From the NCBI GenBank assembly GCA_964342305.1, contig CAYFGK010000007.1, forward strand, positions 27,703-91,702: 64,000 nucleotides of DNA, in the 5' to 3' direction. The translations under genes and the position numbers were made by a program. Origin of the DNA: DT-110 sp964342305. Lineage in GTDB: Bacteria > Bacteroidota > Bacteroidia > Chitinophagales > Saprospiraceae. Of this stretch, positions 53,769 to 61,582 are shown piece by piece (the first letter of the stretch is position 1; every line of letters starts with the position of its first letter). Below the pieces are notes generated by a model, which worked only from the letters and a program-made list of their open reading frames with translations, was not told the DNA's origin and did no database searches.

Positions 53769-54402
53769 TCCGTCGTGCTTTAATGATGAACCAATAGACA
53801 TTCAGCAAACAGAGGGTATAGAATCCACCGAAAAACGGTCCCGGATCAGGTAACTGTACATCGGCCGGAGGCGTAGGGAAAGTAGCCATATTTAAACCCA
53901 GGCCGGCCAGCCCGATCAGGATACCGGGGTAGCCCAACCAGCGCATGATCGCCCGCTGACGCAGAATAGCCAGACCGAAAAAGAAGGTACCCAAGGACAC
54001 AAAAATATCGAAGCAAAAATCCATGCCGAGCTGCACCAGATTACCGGTCGAAAAGCTCCAGCGCAACATCTCCTTCTGCGTAGCATCGGTAAGGGCCCGG
54101 TATTCGTCGATCTGGGTGAACACCGCCTTTTGTACATTGAACATGAGCGTGATGCAAAATCCCGCGATTCCAATGAAAAGCAGGGCCAGCACATTGAAGT
54201 AGCTGTGTCCGTGCCGCCGGAACAGCAGGTAAAATCCCAGCTGGGTCAAAATGTACATGGGGCCGAAGATTACTTCCAGCAGAAGCGACCAAATGTCCTG
54301 CGCGTGATAAGTGATTAGCAGCGGATAGGTAAACATCCCCAGCGTGCCGCAGGCCAGCGCCAGGTATACCGCCAGCTTTTGATCTGTGCTTTCGAGTGTC
54401 AT
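53749..54402 (-). CDS. Six-helix membrane protein
   Basis: A 217-residue inner-membrane protein from MTLESTDQKLAVYLALACGT; a longer reading to 54444 has no support. Six hydrophobic helices (about 10-30, 38-58, 68-90, 122-145, 152-172, 188-208). It ends IIKARRNGTEWI and overlaps the TlpA-like gene start. No family recognised with certainty. Confidence 0.7.
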   Translation of the reverse strand: MTLESTDQKLAVYLALACGTLGMFTYPLLITYHAQDIWSLLLEVIFGPMYILTQLGFYLLFRRHGHSYFNVLALLFIGIAGFCITLMFNVQKAVFTQIDEYRALTDATQKEMLRWSFSTGNLVQLGMDFCFDIFVSLGTFFFGLAILRQRAIMRWLGYPGILIGLAGLGLNMATFPTPPADVQLPDPGPFFGGFYTLCLLNVYWFIIKARRNGTEWI

Positions 54403-54456
54403 TACGTGATGGTTATCGCGATTGTCCCGGATTGGGGTACCCACTAGTTAGGGGTT

Positions 54457-54473
54457 GCTTTCGCAAAAAAACA
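54457..54473. repeat. 17-base word GCTTTCGCAAAAAAACA, copy 2
   Basis: Identical to 39906-39922. It lies 55 bases upstream of the six-helix membrane protein start and after the LytTR gene stop (54502). Confidence 0.55.
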
Positions 54474-54501
54474 GCCTCAATACCACCTTGTGCCGAATGA
54501 C

Positions 54502-55272
54502 TTAATACTGTGCCGAAAGGAAAGACTTGCGCGCGGATATTCGTTGATCAAATGCGCTGAGATGGGTACGGGTCACCAAAAAGGGATCCGGCAGGTGTTG
54601 CAAATACACCGTTTTACCCTGACTGTTTCCGGTTACCTCCTGGATAAAATCCGTATTGATAATAGCGGCCCGGTGAACCCGGATCATCCGATCGGGCAAT
54701 TGCCGGGCAAAGTAGGTCAGGCTGCCCCGCAAAAGTCGCGAGCGGTAATTACTCCCTTCCAAGTAGTGGATAGTAGTATAATTTCTATCGTGGGTCAGGG
54801 CAATGAGGTTGCCCGCTGCGATGATCAATTGCTCGGGGTTCACGTCGGCCGACAGCAGATGTATCTTTTGGGAAGCACCGGGCTTCAGTAGTTTTTTGGC
54901 GAAAGCCAAAACCAGCCCCAGCACCCCGGTAATCGCCAGCACCCGCACGGTCACCAGCCCCAGTTCCTCCCAGTTCACAAACCGGAAATGCTGCCAGGCA
55001 TTCTTCAGGAAAAAGATGCCCAATATAAAAACCATGATCATCAAAGCGTACCAGGGAATTGAACTGGCGAACCGACGGTCCCAGACCGGCCGTACCAGTG
55101 CCTCCAGCAACCAGAACAGCCCTCCGGCCCACAAAGCGTAGCTGGCTACCCGCAGCCCGCCAACCAGTGTCTGGCCGTGCTCAATGGTAAAAGGCTTCAA
55201 AAAGTACAAAACACTAAACGTGATTACGGTAATGGCTACAGCCCACTGGAAAACCGGACGCTCCTGTCGCAT
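54502..55272 (-). CDS. Membrane-bound LytTR DNA-binding regulator
   Basis: A 256-residue regulator. Four hydrophobic helices (about 8-26, 38-58, 74-92, 108-126) anchor it in the inner membrane. The C-terminal domain (about 160-252) is a LytTR DNA-binding domain: LIALTHDRNYTTIHYLEGSN, RSRLLRGSLTYFARQLPDRM and IRVHRAAIINTDFIQEVTGN. No receiver domain is present, so it probably senses a membrane signal directly. Neighbours on both sides are on the same strand; targets are unknown. Confidence 0.9.
   Translation of the reverse strand: MRQERPVFQWAVAITVITFSVLYFLKPFTIEHGQTLVGGLRVASYALWAGGLFWLLEALVRPVWDRRFASSIPWYALMIMVFILGIFFLKNAWQHFRFVNWEELGLVTVRVLAITGVLGLVLAFAKKLLKPGASQKIHLLSADVNPEQLIIAAGNLIALTHDRNYTTIHYLEGSNYRSRLLRGSLTYFARQLPDRMIRVHRAAIINTDFIQEVTGNSQGKTVYLQHLPDPFLVTRTHLSAFDQRISARKSFLSAQY
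54892..54907 (+). repeat. GGCGAAAGCC motif, copy 6
   Basis: TTTTTTGGCGAAAGCC on the plus strand inside the LytTR gene; the coding strand reads A-F-A-K-K. Confidence 0.7.
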
Positions 55273-55358
55273 GTCGAATCAATTGGTGCACGAACATGGG
55301 TAAGGACAGGAGAGCGGGACGGGGGTTGCATTCGAAAATGCTCAATGCTCAGTGCTAA

Positions 55359-55432
55359 ATGATGAATGATGAATGTTGAATGTTGAATGAGCTTACCATG
55401 GTAATTCAACATTCATCACTCATCATTTTTTT
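55359..55432. terminator. Word-iterated hairpin with T-run
   Basis: Arms 55359-55388 (AATGATGAATGATGAATG-type words) and 55403-55426 (ATTCAACATTCATCACTCAT) pair around GAGCTTACCATGG, followed by a run of T. It overlaps the stop of the amidohydrolase gene at 55431. Confidence 0.65.
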
Positions 55433-57140
55433 AACGAATGAACCGCACCTTCACGATCTTCCCGTCCGCTACATCGTAGATGGCCACTACATCCGAGTAG
55501 CGATCACCGAAGCGAACGTGCTCCCGGTCGATCACCTTATTATTGAGTACGATCCGGTTTTGGATGTCACAGTAGAGGTTGGTGACGCGTTCGAACATAG
55601 GCCCGTAGGTGGCCCGCATCTGCTCGTGCCCTTTCATGGATAATTCCCCCTGCTCGTTGTAGACCTCCACGTCCGCTGCGTAGGTACCGAGGAAGGCATC
55701 GATGTCGCGGGCATTGTAGGCATTCACCTGGCGCTGGACGATCTGTTCCGGCGTTTCCTGCAGAATGGAATCGACGGGCAACACTTGCCCGGCCTTGATA
55801 ACCAGCTCAATGTCTTCCAGATGCCCGATATCCTGCAACGGATTTTGCGAAAGCAGGACCATATCCGACTGCTTGCCGGCCTTGATGGAGCCCAGCTGAT
55901 CGCCCTTGCCGAATCCTTTGGCCGGATTGAGCGTGCTGTAGACCAGCAGATCCCAGTTGGACAATCCAGCCTGTTTCATAGCCAGTAGCTCGGGCATATA
56001 CGAGGACGCATGCATGGTGCCGATATTACCCGCATCGGTACCGGTGGCGATGTTAGCACCGAGTTCCGAGAGCATCCGTAGGTTGCGGGCCATCAGGCTG
56101 TCGGTGGTGCTGGAATTGGGTGGCGTACCGCTCTTATAGATGGCCTTCAGCCGGTTGGGCCACTGCGTTTCGGGAATCCGTTCCAGGTCCATCAGGGTGT
56201 TGTAGGCGTGTGGATTGGCGAAAGCCAGGTCCTGATCGGTATGGTTGAGCTGCCCGGTGAAGGCTCGGAAATAGCCGTTCGATACGGTGAGCGTCGGAAT
56301 ATAGGTGACCTGTTTTTCGGCCAGCTCCCGCGCAAAGTCCTCGGGGATGGCGGCATTATCCACGCTGTGTACGAGGATGTCGGCTCCGGCTTTCACGGCT
56401 AGTTGGGCCGTCTCCAATTGGGTGGCGTGGACGGCTAATCGCAGGTTGTTTTCGTCGCATAATTGTCCGATGTACTCCACCAGAGGATAGGTTTCCTGGG
56501 GTGGATACTGGCGGGAAGCGATGTACCAGATCTTCATGAAATCGGGTTTGTTGGGCAGCATCTGTTCGAAGAGCGCATCGATCTCTTCCCGGTTGGTCAC
56601 CTTGACGATGGGCGGATCGCCCTCATCCATCTGGGGGCGTGCCACGATAGAGAAAAGCGGCCCGGTCACCAGTACATCGGGCGACAGCATGCCGGCGGCG
56701 ATGGAGTCGCGCACCGTAAAGTTCCACATGGGCCCGCCCACATCCATGACGGTGGTAATGCCCAGACGCAGGTAGCGTTGCAGGTAATCGGCGGCATTGT
56801 CTTTGGCAAATTGAATCTCCTCGGTGTAGGGACGTACCCGGCGAAGATCTACCGCATCCGGACGCGTATACAAACCGCCCGACTGGAAAAAGTGGATGTG
56901 GGCGTCGATCAGTCCGGGGATAAGGAACTTCCCGCCGGCCTCGATGATCCGGTCATCGGCGCTGGTCTTCAGGTTGGCAAAATCATCAATGGCGGTAACG
57001 CGGCTATCGGTGATGACCACGGATGTGCCCTCTCTGAGCGTTTTGGTTTCCACGTCGAGCAGGTTCACGTCCCTGATGATGGTGGATTGGGCGAGAGTTA
57101 TTAATGGCAGGCAGAGGAGTAGTAAAAGAATGTTTTTCAT
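55431..57140 (-). CDS. Exported amidohydrolase fused to C-terminal SnoaL domain
   Basis: A 569-residue exported protein from MKNILLLLLCLPLITLAQ. Residues about 20-450 are an amidohydrolase-1 family enzyme: LIPGLIDAHIHFFQSGG (metal His pair), KIWYIASRQYPPQETYPLVE, LRLAVHATQLETAQLAVKAG, and ATGTDAGNIGTMHASSYMPE. Residues about 465-569 are a SnoaL-like NTF2 domain (QIVQRQVNAYNARDIDAFLG, TYAADVEVYNEQGEL). The fusion is not usual for imidazolonepropionase-like hydrolases. Substrate unknown. The tail-sheath gene ends 59 bases upstream. Confidence 0.87.
   Translation of the reverse strand: MKNILLLLLCLPLITLAQSTIIRDVNLLDVETKTLREGTSVVITDSRVTAIDDFANLKTSADDRIIEAGGKFLIPGLIDAHIHFFQSGGLYTRPDAVDLRRVRPYTEEIQFAKDNAADYLQRYLRLGITTVMDVGGPMWNFTVRDSIAAGMLSPDVLVTGPLFSIVARPQMDEGDPPIVKVTNREEIDALFEQMLPNKPDFMKIWYIASRQYPPQETYPLVEYIGQLCDENNLRLAVHATQLETAQLAVKAGADILVHSVDNAAIPEDFARELAEKQVTYIPTLTVSNGYFRAFTGQLNHTDQDLAFANPHAYNTLMDLERIPETQWPNRLKAIYKSGTPPNSSTTDSLMARNLRMLSELGANIATGTDAGNIGTMHASSYMPELLAMKQAGLSNWDLLVYSTLNPAKGFGKGDQLGSIKAGKQSDMVLLSQNPLQDIGHLEDIELVIKAGQVLPVDSILQETPEQIVQRQVNAYNARDIDAFLGTYAADVEVYNEQGELSMKGHEQMRATYGPMFERVTNLYCDIQNRIVLNNKVIDREHVRFGDRYSDVVAIYDVADGKIVKVRFIR
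56217..56226 (+). repeat. GGCGAAAGCC motif, copy 7
   Basis: GGCGAAAGCC on the plus strand, preceded by ATT; inside the amidohydrolase/SnoaL gene, whose coding strand reads A-F-A-N. Confidence 0.7.
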
Positions 57141-57199
57141 AGTACTGGTTAGCATTTGTTGGCCGGAAAATAATGGATTCGGAGCAGTCCTTTTTGAGT

Positions 57200-58777
57200 C
57201 TATCCCATCTTTTGTTCAACCCGCAGGATAACAAACTCCGCCGGACGCACCGGAGCGAAACCGATCTCGACGATCAACCGCCCCTGCTGGATGTCATTTT
57301 GGGTCATGGTGGTACCCAATCCGCACTTAACAAAATAGGATTGATTGGCCGAAGCACCGGCCAGGCCTCCCGCTCTCCAAAGCTCCGTTAAAAAGTTGGA
57401 CAGCACGTTTTTGATGGCCGTCCAGGTATTGGCGTCATTGGGTTCGAAGACGTAGGCTTTAGTAGTCAATGTACAGGATTGCTCGATGTAAATACCTGTT
57501 CGGCGCACCGGGATGTACCGCCATTCATTATCATTGCCGGCCAGCGTGCGGGCACCCCAGACCAGGATGCCCTGTCCGGGAAAAGAGCGGATGGCATTGA
57601 TCGATTTACCGGTTTGCGGATCGATGTTGAGTCCCGATTGCTGGTTATTGGTCAACTGGATGGGCAGACCGGTGGCTCCCGCGATGGATGTATTGGCCGG
57701 TGCTTTCCAGACACCCTCCGCATTATCGGTCCGGGAAATAATGCCCGCCATAGCCCCACCGGGTGGGAGGAGGTTTACCTCATCCAGTACCAGCTTCATA
57801 ATTTTTTTATACAAGGAACTGGTTGCCACCAGGGTCTGGTGAACCTTCTCGATAGTCACAGTCGAATCGCTCTTTTCGCTGAGGGATTGGATGGTAGTCA
57901 AAAGAGAGGATACTTCCCGATCGGCTTTATGTTCTTCCAGGAAGGTAAGCAGGGACGACAGACGCCCATCGAAGAGATTCGTGAAATCAATCTCTTCGAT
58001 GGCCATCACACTCGTTTTGACGAAGGGGAAATACGCCGCTCCATAAGACAGGTTTTCCGTACCCAACAGGGATCGAAAATCGGTGATGTCACTCATGAAT
58101 TGGGTGGGATCGGGTTGGCGCCCACCGGGTACATCGAAGAGGCTGATGGCCGTTTTCAGCTCCGCATTTTGCGCAAGCATGGACTGCATCAGGGTCGACA
58201 ACTGGCCGGGAGGCAACAGACTGGCGTCCGGACAAACGTACATGGTGGGCTCAGCCTGCCCACGAAGTACCTTTAAGCCATTGAGCAGATCATTCACACG
58301 TACGTGGGGATTGATCAGGGAATCGCCCGGCGGCAGGGGATTACCGAAGGTAGCATCGTAGGAACCGACCGAAACGATGTAGGCTTCGCCGCCTCCGTTT
58401 TGATAAAACCAGCGGATGCTGTTGTACAGATAGTAAATGGAGGCCGGGTCGGGAACTAATGCGTAATAGCTGGAGCCAATTTGCAGGCCGGGTCCGGCCG
58501 TCGGCATTTGATGTTGCTCCACCAGGAAATATTGCGGCTGGTAGGGTTTTACAGGAGCTGCAATGGCTTTGTTTTTGGGGAGCGGAAAATACCTCAGGAA
58601 GTCGGTAAAGGAGCTGATCTTAACCGCCTTATTATGAACGTTCTGAGCGCCCTTGGCCGTCGGATGAGTATATCCGATAAACGCCGGAACGGCCGTGGGA
58701 ACCCCGACCACCGAATTCCCGAAGGCATTTTTTTCCTGGATGTATACGCCGGGGGTTGTATAAGTCACTTTAGCCAT
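57200..58777 (-). CDS. Lone phage-type contractile tail sheath protein
   Basis: A 525-residue protein from MAKVTYTTPGVYIQEKNAFG; a longer frame to 58912 has no support and would overlap the next gene. It has the sheath signature TPGVYIQE at the N-terminus, VGVPTAVPAFIGYTHPT, WFYQNGGGEAYIVSVGSYDA, and the C-terminal domain GQGILVWGARTLAGNDNEWR, then FEPNDANTWTAIKNVLSNFL. These match sheath proteins of contractile phage tails and extracellular injection systems (Afp/PVC-type). No tube, baseplate, ATPase or lysis gene flanks it, so it is an orphan in this window. Confidence 0.9.
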   Translation of the reverse strand: MAKVTYTTPGVYIQEKNAFGNSVVGVPTAVPAFIGYTHPTAKGAQNVHNKAVKISSFTDFLRYFPLPKNKAIAAPVKPYQPQYFLVEQHQMPTAGPGLQIGSSYYALVPDPASIYYLYNSIRWFYQNGGGEAYIVSVGSYDATFGNPLPPGDSLINPHVRVNDLLNGLKVLRGQAEPTMYVCPDASLLPPGQLSTLMQSMLAQNAELKTAISLFDVPGGRQPDPTQFMSDITDFRSLLGTENLSYGAAYFPFVKTSVMAIEEIDFTNLFDGRLSSLLTFLEEHKADREVSSLLTTIQSLSEKSDSTVTIEKVHQTLVATSSLYKKIMKLVLDEVNLLPPGGAMAGIISRTDNAEGVWKAPANTSIAGATGLPIQLTNNQQSGLNIDPQTGKSINAIRSFPGQGILVWGARTLAGNDNEWRYIPVRRTGIYIEQSCTLTTKAYVFEPNDANTWTAIKNVLSNFLTELWRAGGLAGASANQSYFVKCGLGTTMTQNDIQQGRLIVEIGFAPVRPAEFVILRVEQKMG

Positions 58778-58890
58778 GGGAAACAGGTGTTTTCGGGATT
58801 GGATATTCCAGATCATTAATATCCATCTTTTCCACCATAACCCCAAGTCAGAGCTGGGTATCGCTATAACCAACAACTTCCTGCTACCAG

Positions 58891-59337
58891 TCAATCCAAG
58901 GCCCGCCACCATAACGGCCCGACCCCGACTAACAGAAACAGGACATTAAACAAGACATTTGAGGCATGACCCGAAGTCACCGAACCGGTGCTGTCTACGA
59001 TGAACCAGACCAAGACTCCCGTCAATACGATCCGGCGAACAGTCTGCGGGGCCTGATCGTAGAGGCGAGTGGACAGGAGCCACACGGTTACCGCCCAGCC
59101 GAGCAGGAACCCGCCGGTCAGCGCCAATAACAGGCGGGTTGCGGGGTTCGGTATATCCGGAACACCATCGAGTGGCCAGCTAACCAGGTCGATCGTCCAG
59201 CGCGCCAGACCGTCGGTGGCAGGCATGGTGCCAAAGAAAAATATGGGCCCGAAAGCCCCGATCACCAGAGCGGTAATTTTCAGGTAATTGCGATGGAAGG
59301 CATGGGTACGGTAACGAGGAACAGTTTGATCAGTCAT
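58891..59337 (-). CDS. Four-helix membrane protein
   Basis: A 148-residue membrane protein from MTDQTVPRYRTHAFHRNYLK; the longer frame to 59421 runs into the palindromic element. Hydrophobic segments near 18-36, 66-86, 98-112 and 125-142. Features: GPIFFFGTMPATDGLARWTI, VWFIVDSTGSVTSGHASNVL FNVLFL. No family recognised for certain. It begins 18 bases from the second palindromic element, which therefore occupies its leader or promoter, and it may be controlled by the TetR-type regulator upstream. Confidence 0.65.
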   Translation of the reverse strand: MTDQTVPRYRTHAFHRNYLKITALVIGAFGPIFFFGTMPATDGLARWTIDLVSWPLDGVPDIPNPATRLLLALTGGFLLGWAVTVWLLSTRLYDQAPQTVRRIVLTGVLVWFIVDSTGSVTSGHASNVLFNVLFLLVGVGPLWWRALD

Positions 59338-59355
59338 AATCTTGTGTTTTTGTTT

Positions 59356-59518
59356 AGAAGCTGTTTGAATTTGGTTTTTGAAAATTGTTAGTGTGCATTT
59401 TGTGGCTAATCGAGGCGCCAAAACCGGAGTTTAGCAGAGCTAAATGAGGATTTTGGCAACGAAGAGTAGCCGCAAAAGGCGCCTAACAAAGTCGAAGGAT
59501 TAAATTCAAACAGCTTCT
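59356..59518. repeat. 163-bp palindromic MITE-like element, copy 2
   Basis: Begins AGAAGCTGTTTGAATTT and ends AAATTCAAACAGCTTCT, a 17-base perfect terminal inverted repeat, extended by flanking TTAG/CTAA. Same length as 2137-2299. GGCACC (2195-2200) and GGTGCC (2259-2264) of copy 1 are both GGCGCC here (59414-59419, 59478-59483), a compensated change that keeps pairing. Confidence 0.88.
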
Positions 59519-59551
59519 AAGCACAAGATTAGGCTGATTGAAGCGGATCTT

Positions 59552-60115
59552 TTAGACGCTACCGTCCATTTGCGGTAGATTTCCCGTTTGCTTGAACTGG
59601 CGCACCATCTGCCGGATGTTTTGCATGTATCCCTGGAGCCAGGCCTCGTTGAGCGTCTGATCGGTGATCTGCAGGAAAAAATTATCCAGGGTCAGCAGCA
59701 AGACCAGCTCCGCCAGATACGACTGTTCCCGGAGATCGATGATCTGTTTCCAGAGCGGCATCAGGGCCGGGACCGACAATTGATTAACGGCCGTGAAGCA
59801 CTTCTCAAAATCAGGATTTTCCCGGTGAAAACGCAATTGACGGTTGACCAGCAGATCAATCTTATGGTCGATGATTACCCCAATCAATTCGGATTCCGTG
59901 GTACACTTGGCCTCGCGCTCAGCCATAATTACCGCACGTTCCAGATGATGATCCAGCAGATCACTGATAAACAGATCGAGATCAGCGAAGAGATGATAGA
60001 AGGATGATTTGCTTTTTCCCACCTGCCGGGCCAGGCGCTCCACCTTCAGACCGGTGGGGCCTTCGTAGGCGAAGGTGCGATAGCCGTGATCCATCCAGGG
60101 TTGCTTGGGGTTCAT
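59552..60115 (-). CDS. TetR-family transcriptional regulator
   Basis: A 187-residue regulator. The N-terminal helix-turn-helix reads YRTFAYEGPTGLKVERLARQ then VGKSKSSFYHLFADLDLFIS, typical of TetR proteins. The ligand domain (about 55-185) is helical and acidic (LRFHRENPDFEKCFTAVNQL, QSYLAELVLLLTLDNFFLQI). Start is 3 bases after the OhrR stop, making it the last gene of doxX-gpx-ohrR-tetR. It may also govern the divergent-oriented neighbour at 58891; that is inference. Confidence 0.85.
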   Translation of the reverse strand: MNPKQPWMDHGYRTFAYEGPTGLKVERLARQVGKSKSSFYHLFADLDLFISDLLDHHLERAVIMAEREAKCTTESELIGVIIDHKIDLLVNRQLRFHRENPDFEKCFTAVNQLSVPALMPLWKQIIDLREQSYLAELVLLLTLDNFFLQITDQTLNEAWLQGYMQNIRQMVRQFKQTGNLPQMDGSV

Positions 60116-60118
60116 GGC

Positions 60119-60580
60119 TTACATTTTTTCAACCTTTTCATCCAACACCCTCACCAGCTTCCACAAGGTCTTCTGGAACTGCCGGATTTCCGCCTCGGTA
60201 ACCTCTCCATCATCGAAAGAGGCTACGATCTGCTCCGGGATGGAAAGGGCCTGCTCCCGCAGTTCGTCCCCTTTTTCCGTAAGGGAAACCATCACCTTAC
60301 GCTCATCCTCGGTAGCGCGCCGGCGGGTTAGCAGTTTCTTTTGTTCCAGCCGTTTCAACAGGGGCGTCACCGTATTCGATTCGAGCAGTAAGCGTTCGCA
60401 GATGGCATTCACCGACTGGTCCGCGTGCTGCCACAACACCAGCATGACCAGGTATTGCGGATAGGTCAGATCCAGCTCTTTCAACAGCGGAGCGTAGATC
60501 TTGGTGGTGAGCCTTGATGCGGCGTACAGTGGAAAACAAAGTTGATTGTCCAGATACAGCGTGGCTGCTTGGTCGCTCAT
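60119..60580 (-). CDS. ohrR: OhrR-like MarR regulator
   Basis: A 153-residue winged-helix regulator. The start LYLDNQLCFPLYAASRLTTK carries C15, the peroxide-sensing cysteine of OhrR, and LTYPQYLVMLVLWQHADQSV NAICERLLLESNTVTPLLKR LEQKKLLTR follows the OhrR pattern. In the family, oxidation of this Cys by organic hydroperoxides releases DNA. It starts 2 bases after the glutathione peroxidase stop, fitting a self-regulated peroxide response. An ohr peroxidase gene is not in the window. Confidence 0.88.
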   Translation of the reverse strand: MSDQAATLYLDNQLCFPLYAASRLTTKIYAPLLKELDLTYPQYLVMLVLWQHADQSVNAICERLLLESNTVTPLLKRLEQKKLLTRRRATEDERKVMVSLTEKGDELREQALSIPEQIVASFDDGEVTEAEIRQFQKTLWKLVRVLDEKVEKM

Positions 60581-60582
60581 AA

Positions 60583-61056
60583 TTACAATACTTTTCGGAT
60601 GGCCCGCTCCATTTTATGGGGCTGGGTGGTCGGCGCAAATCGCTTGACCGGACGCCCCTCGCGGTCGATCAGGAATTTGGTGAAGTTCCACTTAATACTA
60701 CGTCCCAGCAAGCCGCCGAGTTTAGATTTAAGGTACTGGAAGATAGGGTGGGCATCGGAACCGTTCACATCCACCTTGGCAAACATGGGGAAACTCACGC
60801 CGTAATTCACTTGGCAAAACTCCTGAATATCCTCGGCCGATCCGGGTTCCTGTTTGCCGAATTGGTTGCAGGGAAACCCCAGGATGACCAGTCCCTCATC
60901 GCGAAATTCCTGGTATAATTTTTCCAACCCTTCGTACTGTGGGGTCAGACCACACTTGCTGGCGGTGTTGACCACCAAAACAGCTTTGCCTTCGAAGTCT
61001 TTCATCGATACGGTTTTCCCGCTCAGGGTATCCGCTTCCAAATTGTAAAATTCCAT
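60583..61056 (-). CDS. Glutathione peroxidase-family (thioredoxin-type) protein
   Basis: A 157-residue enzyme from MEFYNLEADTLSGKTVSMKD; the ATG overlaps the DoxX stop (TAATG). Catalytic C35 in NTASKCGLTPQYEGLEKL, Q69 in GFPCNQFGKQEPG, W and N in IKWNFTKFLIDREG. A further Cys (C81, FCQVNYG) could be resolving, as in thioredoxin-dependent peroxidases. It reduces peroxides in the cytosol. Co-translated with doxX and followed by ohrR. Confidence 0.93.
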   Translation of the reverse strand: MEFYNLEADTLSGKTVSMKDFEGKAVLVVNTASKCGLTPQYEGLEKLYQEFRDEGLVILGFPCNQFGKQEPGSAEDIQEFCQVNYGVSFPMFAKVDVNGSDAHPIFQYLKSKLGGLLGRSIKWNFTKFLIDREGRPVKRFAPTTQPHKMERAIRKVL

Positions 61057-61490
61057 TAGTCGTTGTTTGAGTTTGTATACTTTTTGATGAGGTACCGCAG
61101 CGCACCCGTCGACCACAGGGCCCACAGGATGAGCACCGGCTGGAAAAATAACCGGATCAATCGCTTGCGGTCGGTATCCAGCCCAAAGGCGTCGATCCCG
61201 TTGGTGTACTGAGAAATGTTCCCGGGGAAAATGAGGATGTAGAATACCGCCAGAGCGATCCCTACCCACACTTTGTGTTTTACCAGAAAGATCATGGCCA
61301 GCCCCAGGGCGATCTCCACCACTCCCGATGCTACCACCACGAAGTCCATGAAGCCCGAAGAGTCGGGCAGCCACCGGGGTACCTGCGCCTGAAAATCGGA
61401 ACGAAGAAAGGTCAGGTGTCCGACCCCGGCGTATGCCATGAAGGCTCCCAATAGGACTCGAAATACGTTTTGGAGCTTAGTAGTTTTCAT
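61056..61490 (-). CDS. DoxX-family membrane protein
   Basis: A 144-residue inner-membrane protein with four helices: LGAFMAYAGVGHLTFLR, FMDFVVVASGVVEIALGLAM, VWVGIALAVFYILIFPGNIS and LFFQPVLILWALWST. Layout and the GVGHLTFL motif match DoxX-like proteins, whose members take part in redox stress or respiration. First gene of the redox operon; its stop and the peroxidase start share one base. A candidate -7 box is at 61523-61530. Confidence 0.87.
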   Translation of the reverse strand: MKTTKLQNVFRVLLGAFMAYAGVGHLTFLRSDFQAQVPRWLPDSSGFMDFVVVASGVVEIALGLAMIFLVKHKVWVGIALAVFYILIFPGNISQYTNGIDAFGLDTDRKRLIRLFFQPVLILWALWSTGALRYLIKKYTNSNND

Positions 61491-61522
61491 TTGTGTCGTT
61501 TATGATTAAATCGTGTGCGATA

Positions 61523-61530
61523 CAAATGTA
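61523..61530 (-). promoter_or_regulatory. Candidate -7 box of redox operon
   Basis: TACATTTG on the minus strand matches TAnnTTTG, 33 bases upstream of the doxX ATG. No clear -33 TTG partner was found. Confidence 0.4.
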
Positions 61531-61582
61531 CACACTTTTTAAATCCCACGAAAGGGGAAGCTGCCTTTCTACAGAAAAAAAG

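Noticed and set aside
57200..58912. Prophage
   Set aside because: Only the sheath gene is present; no integrase, capsid, terminase or lysis gene is seen on either side.
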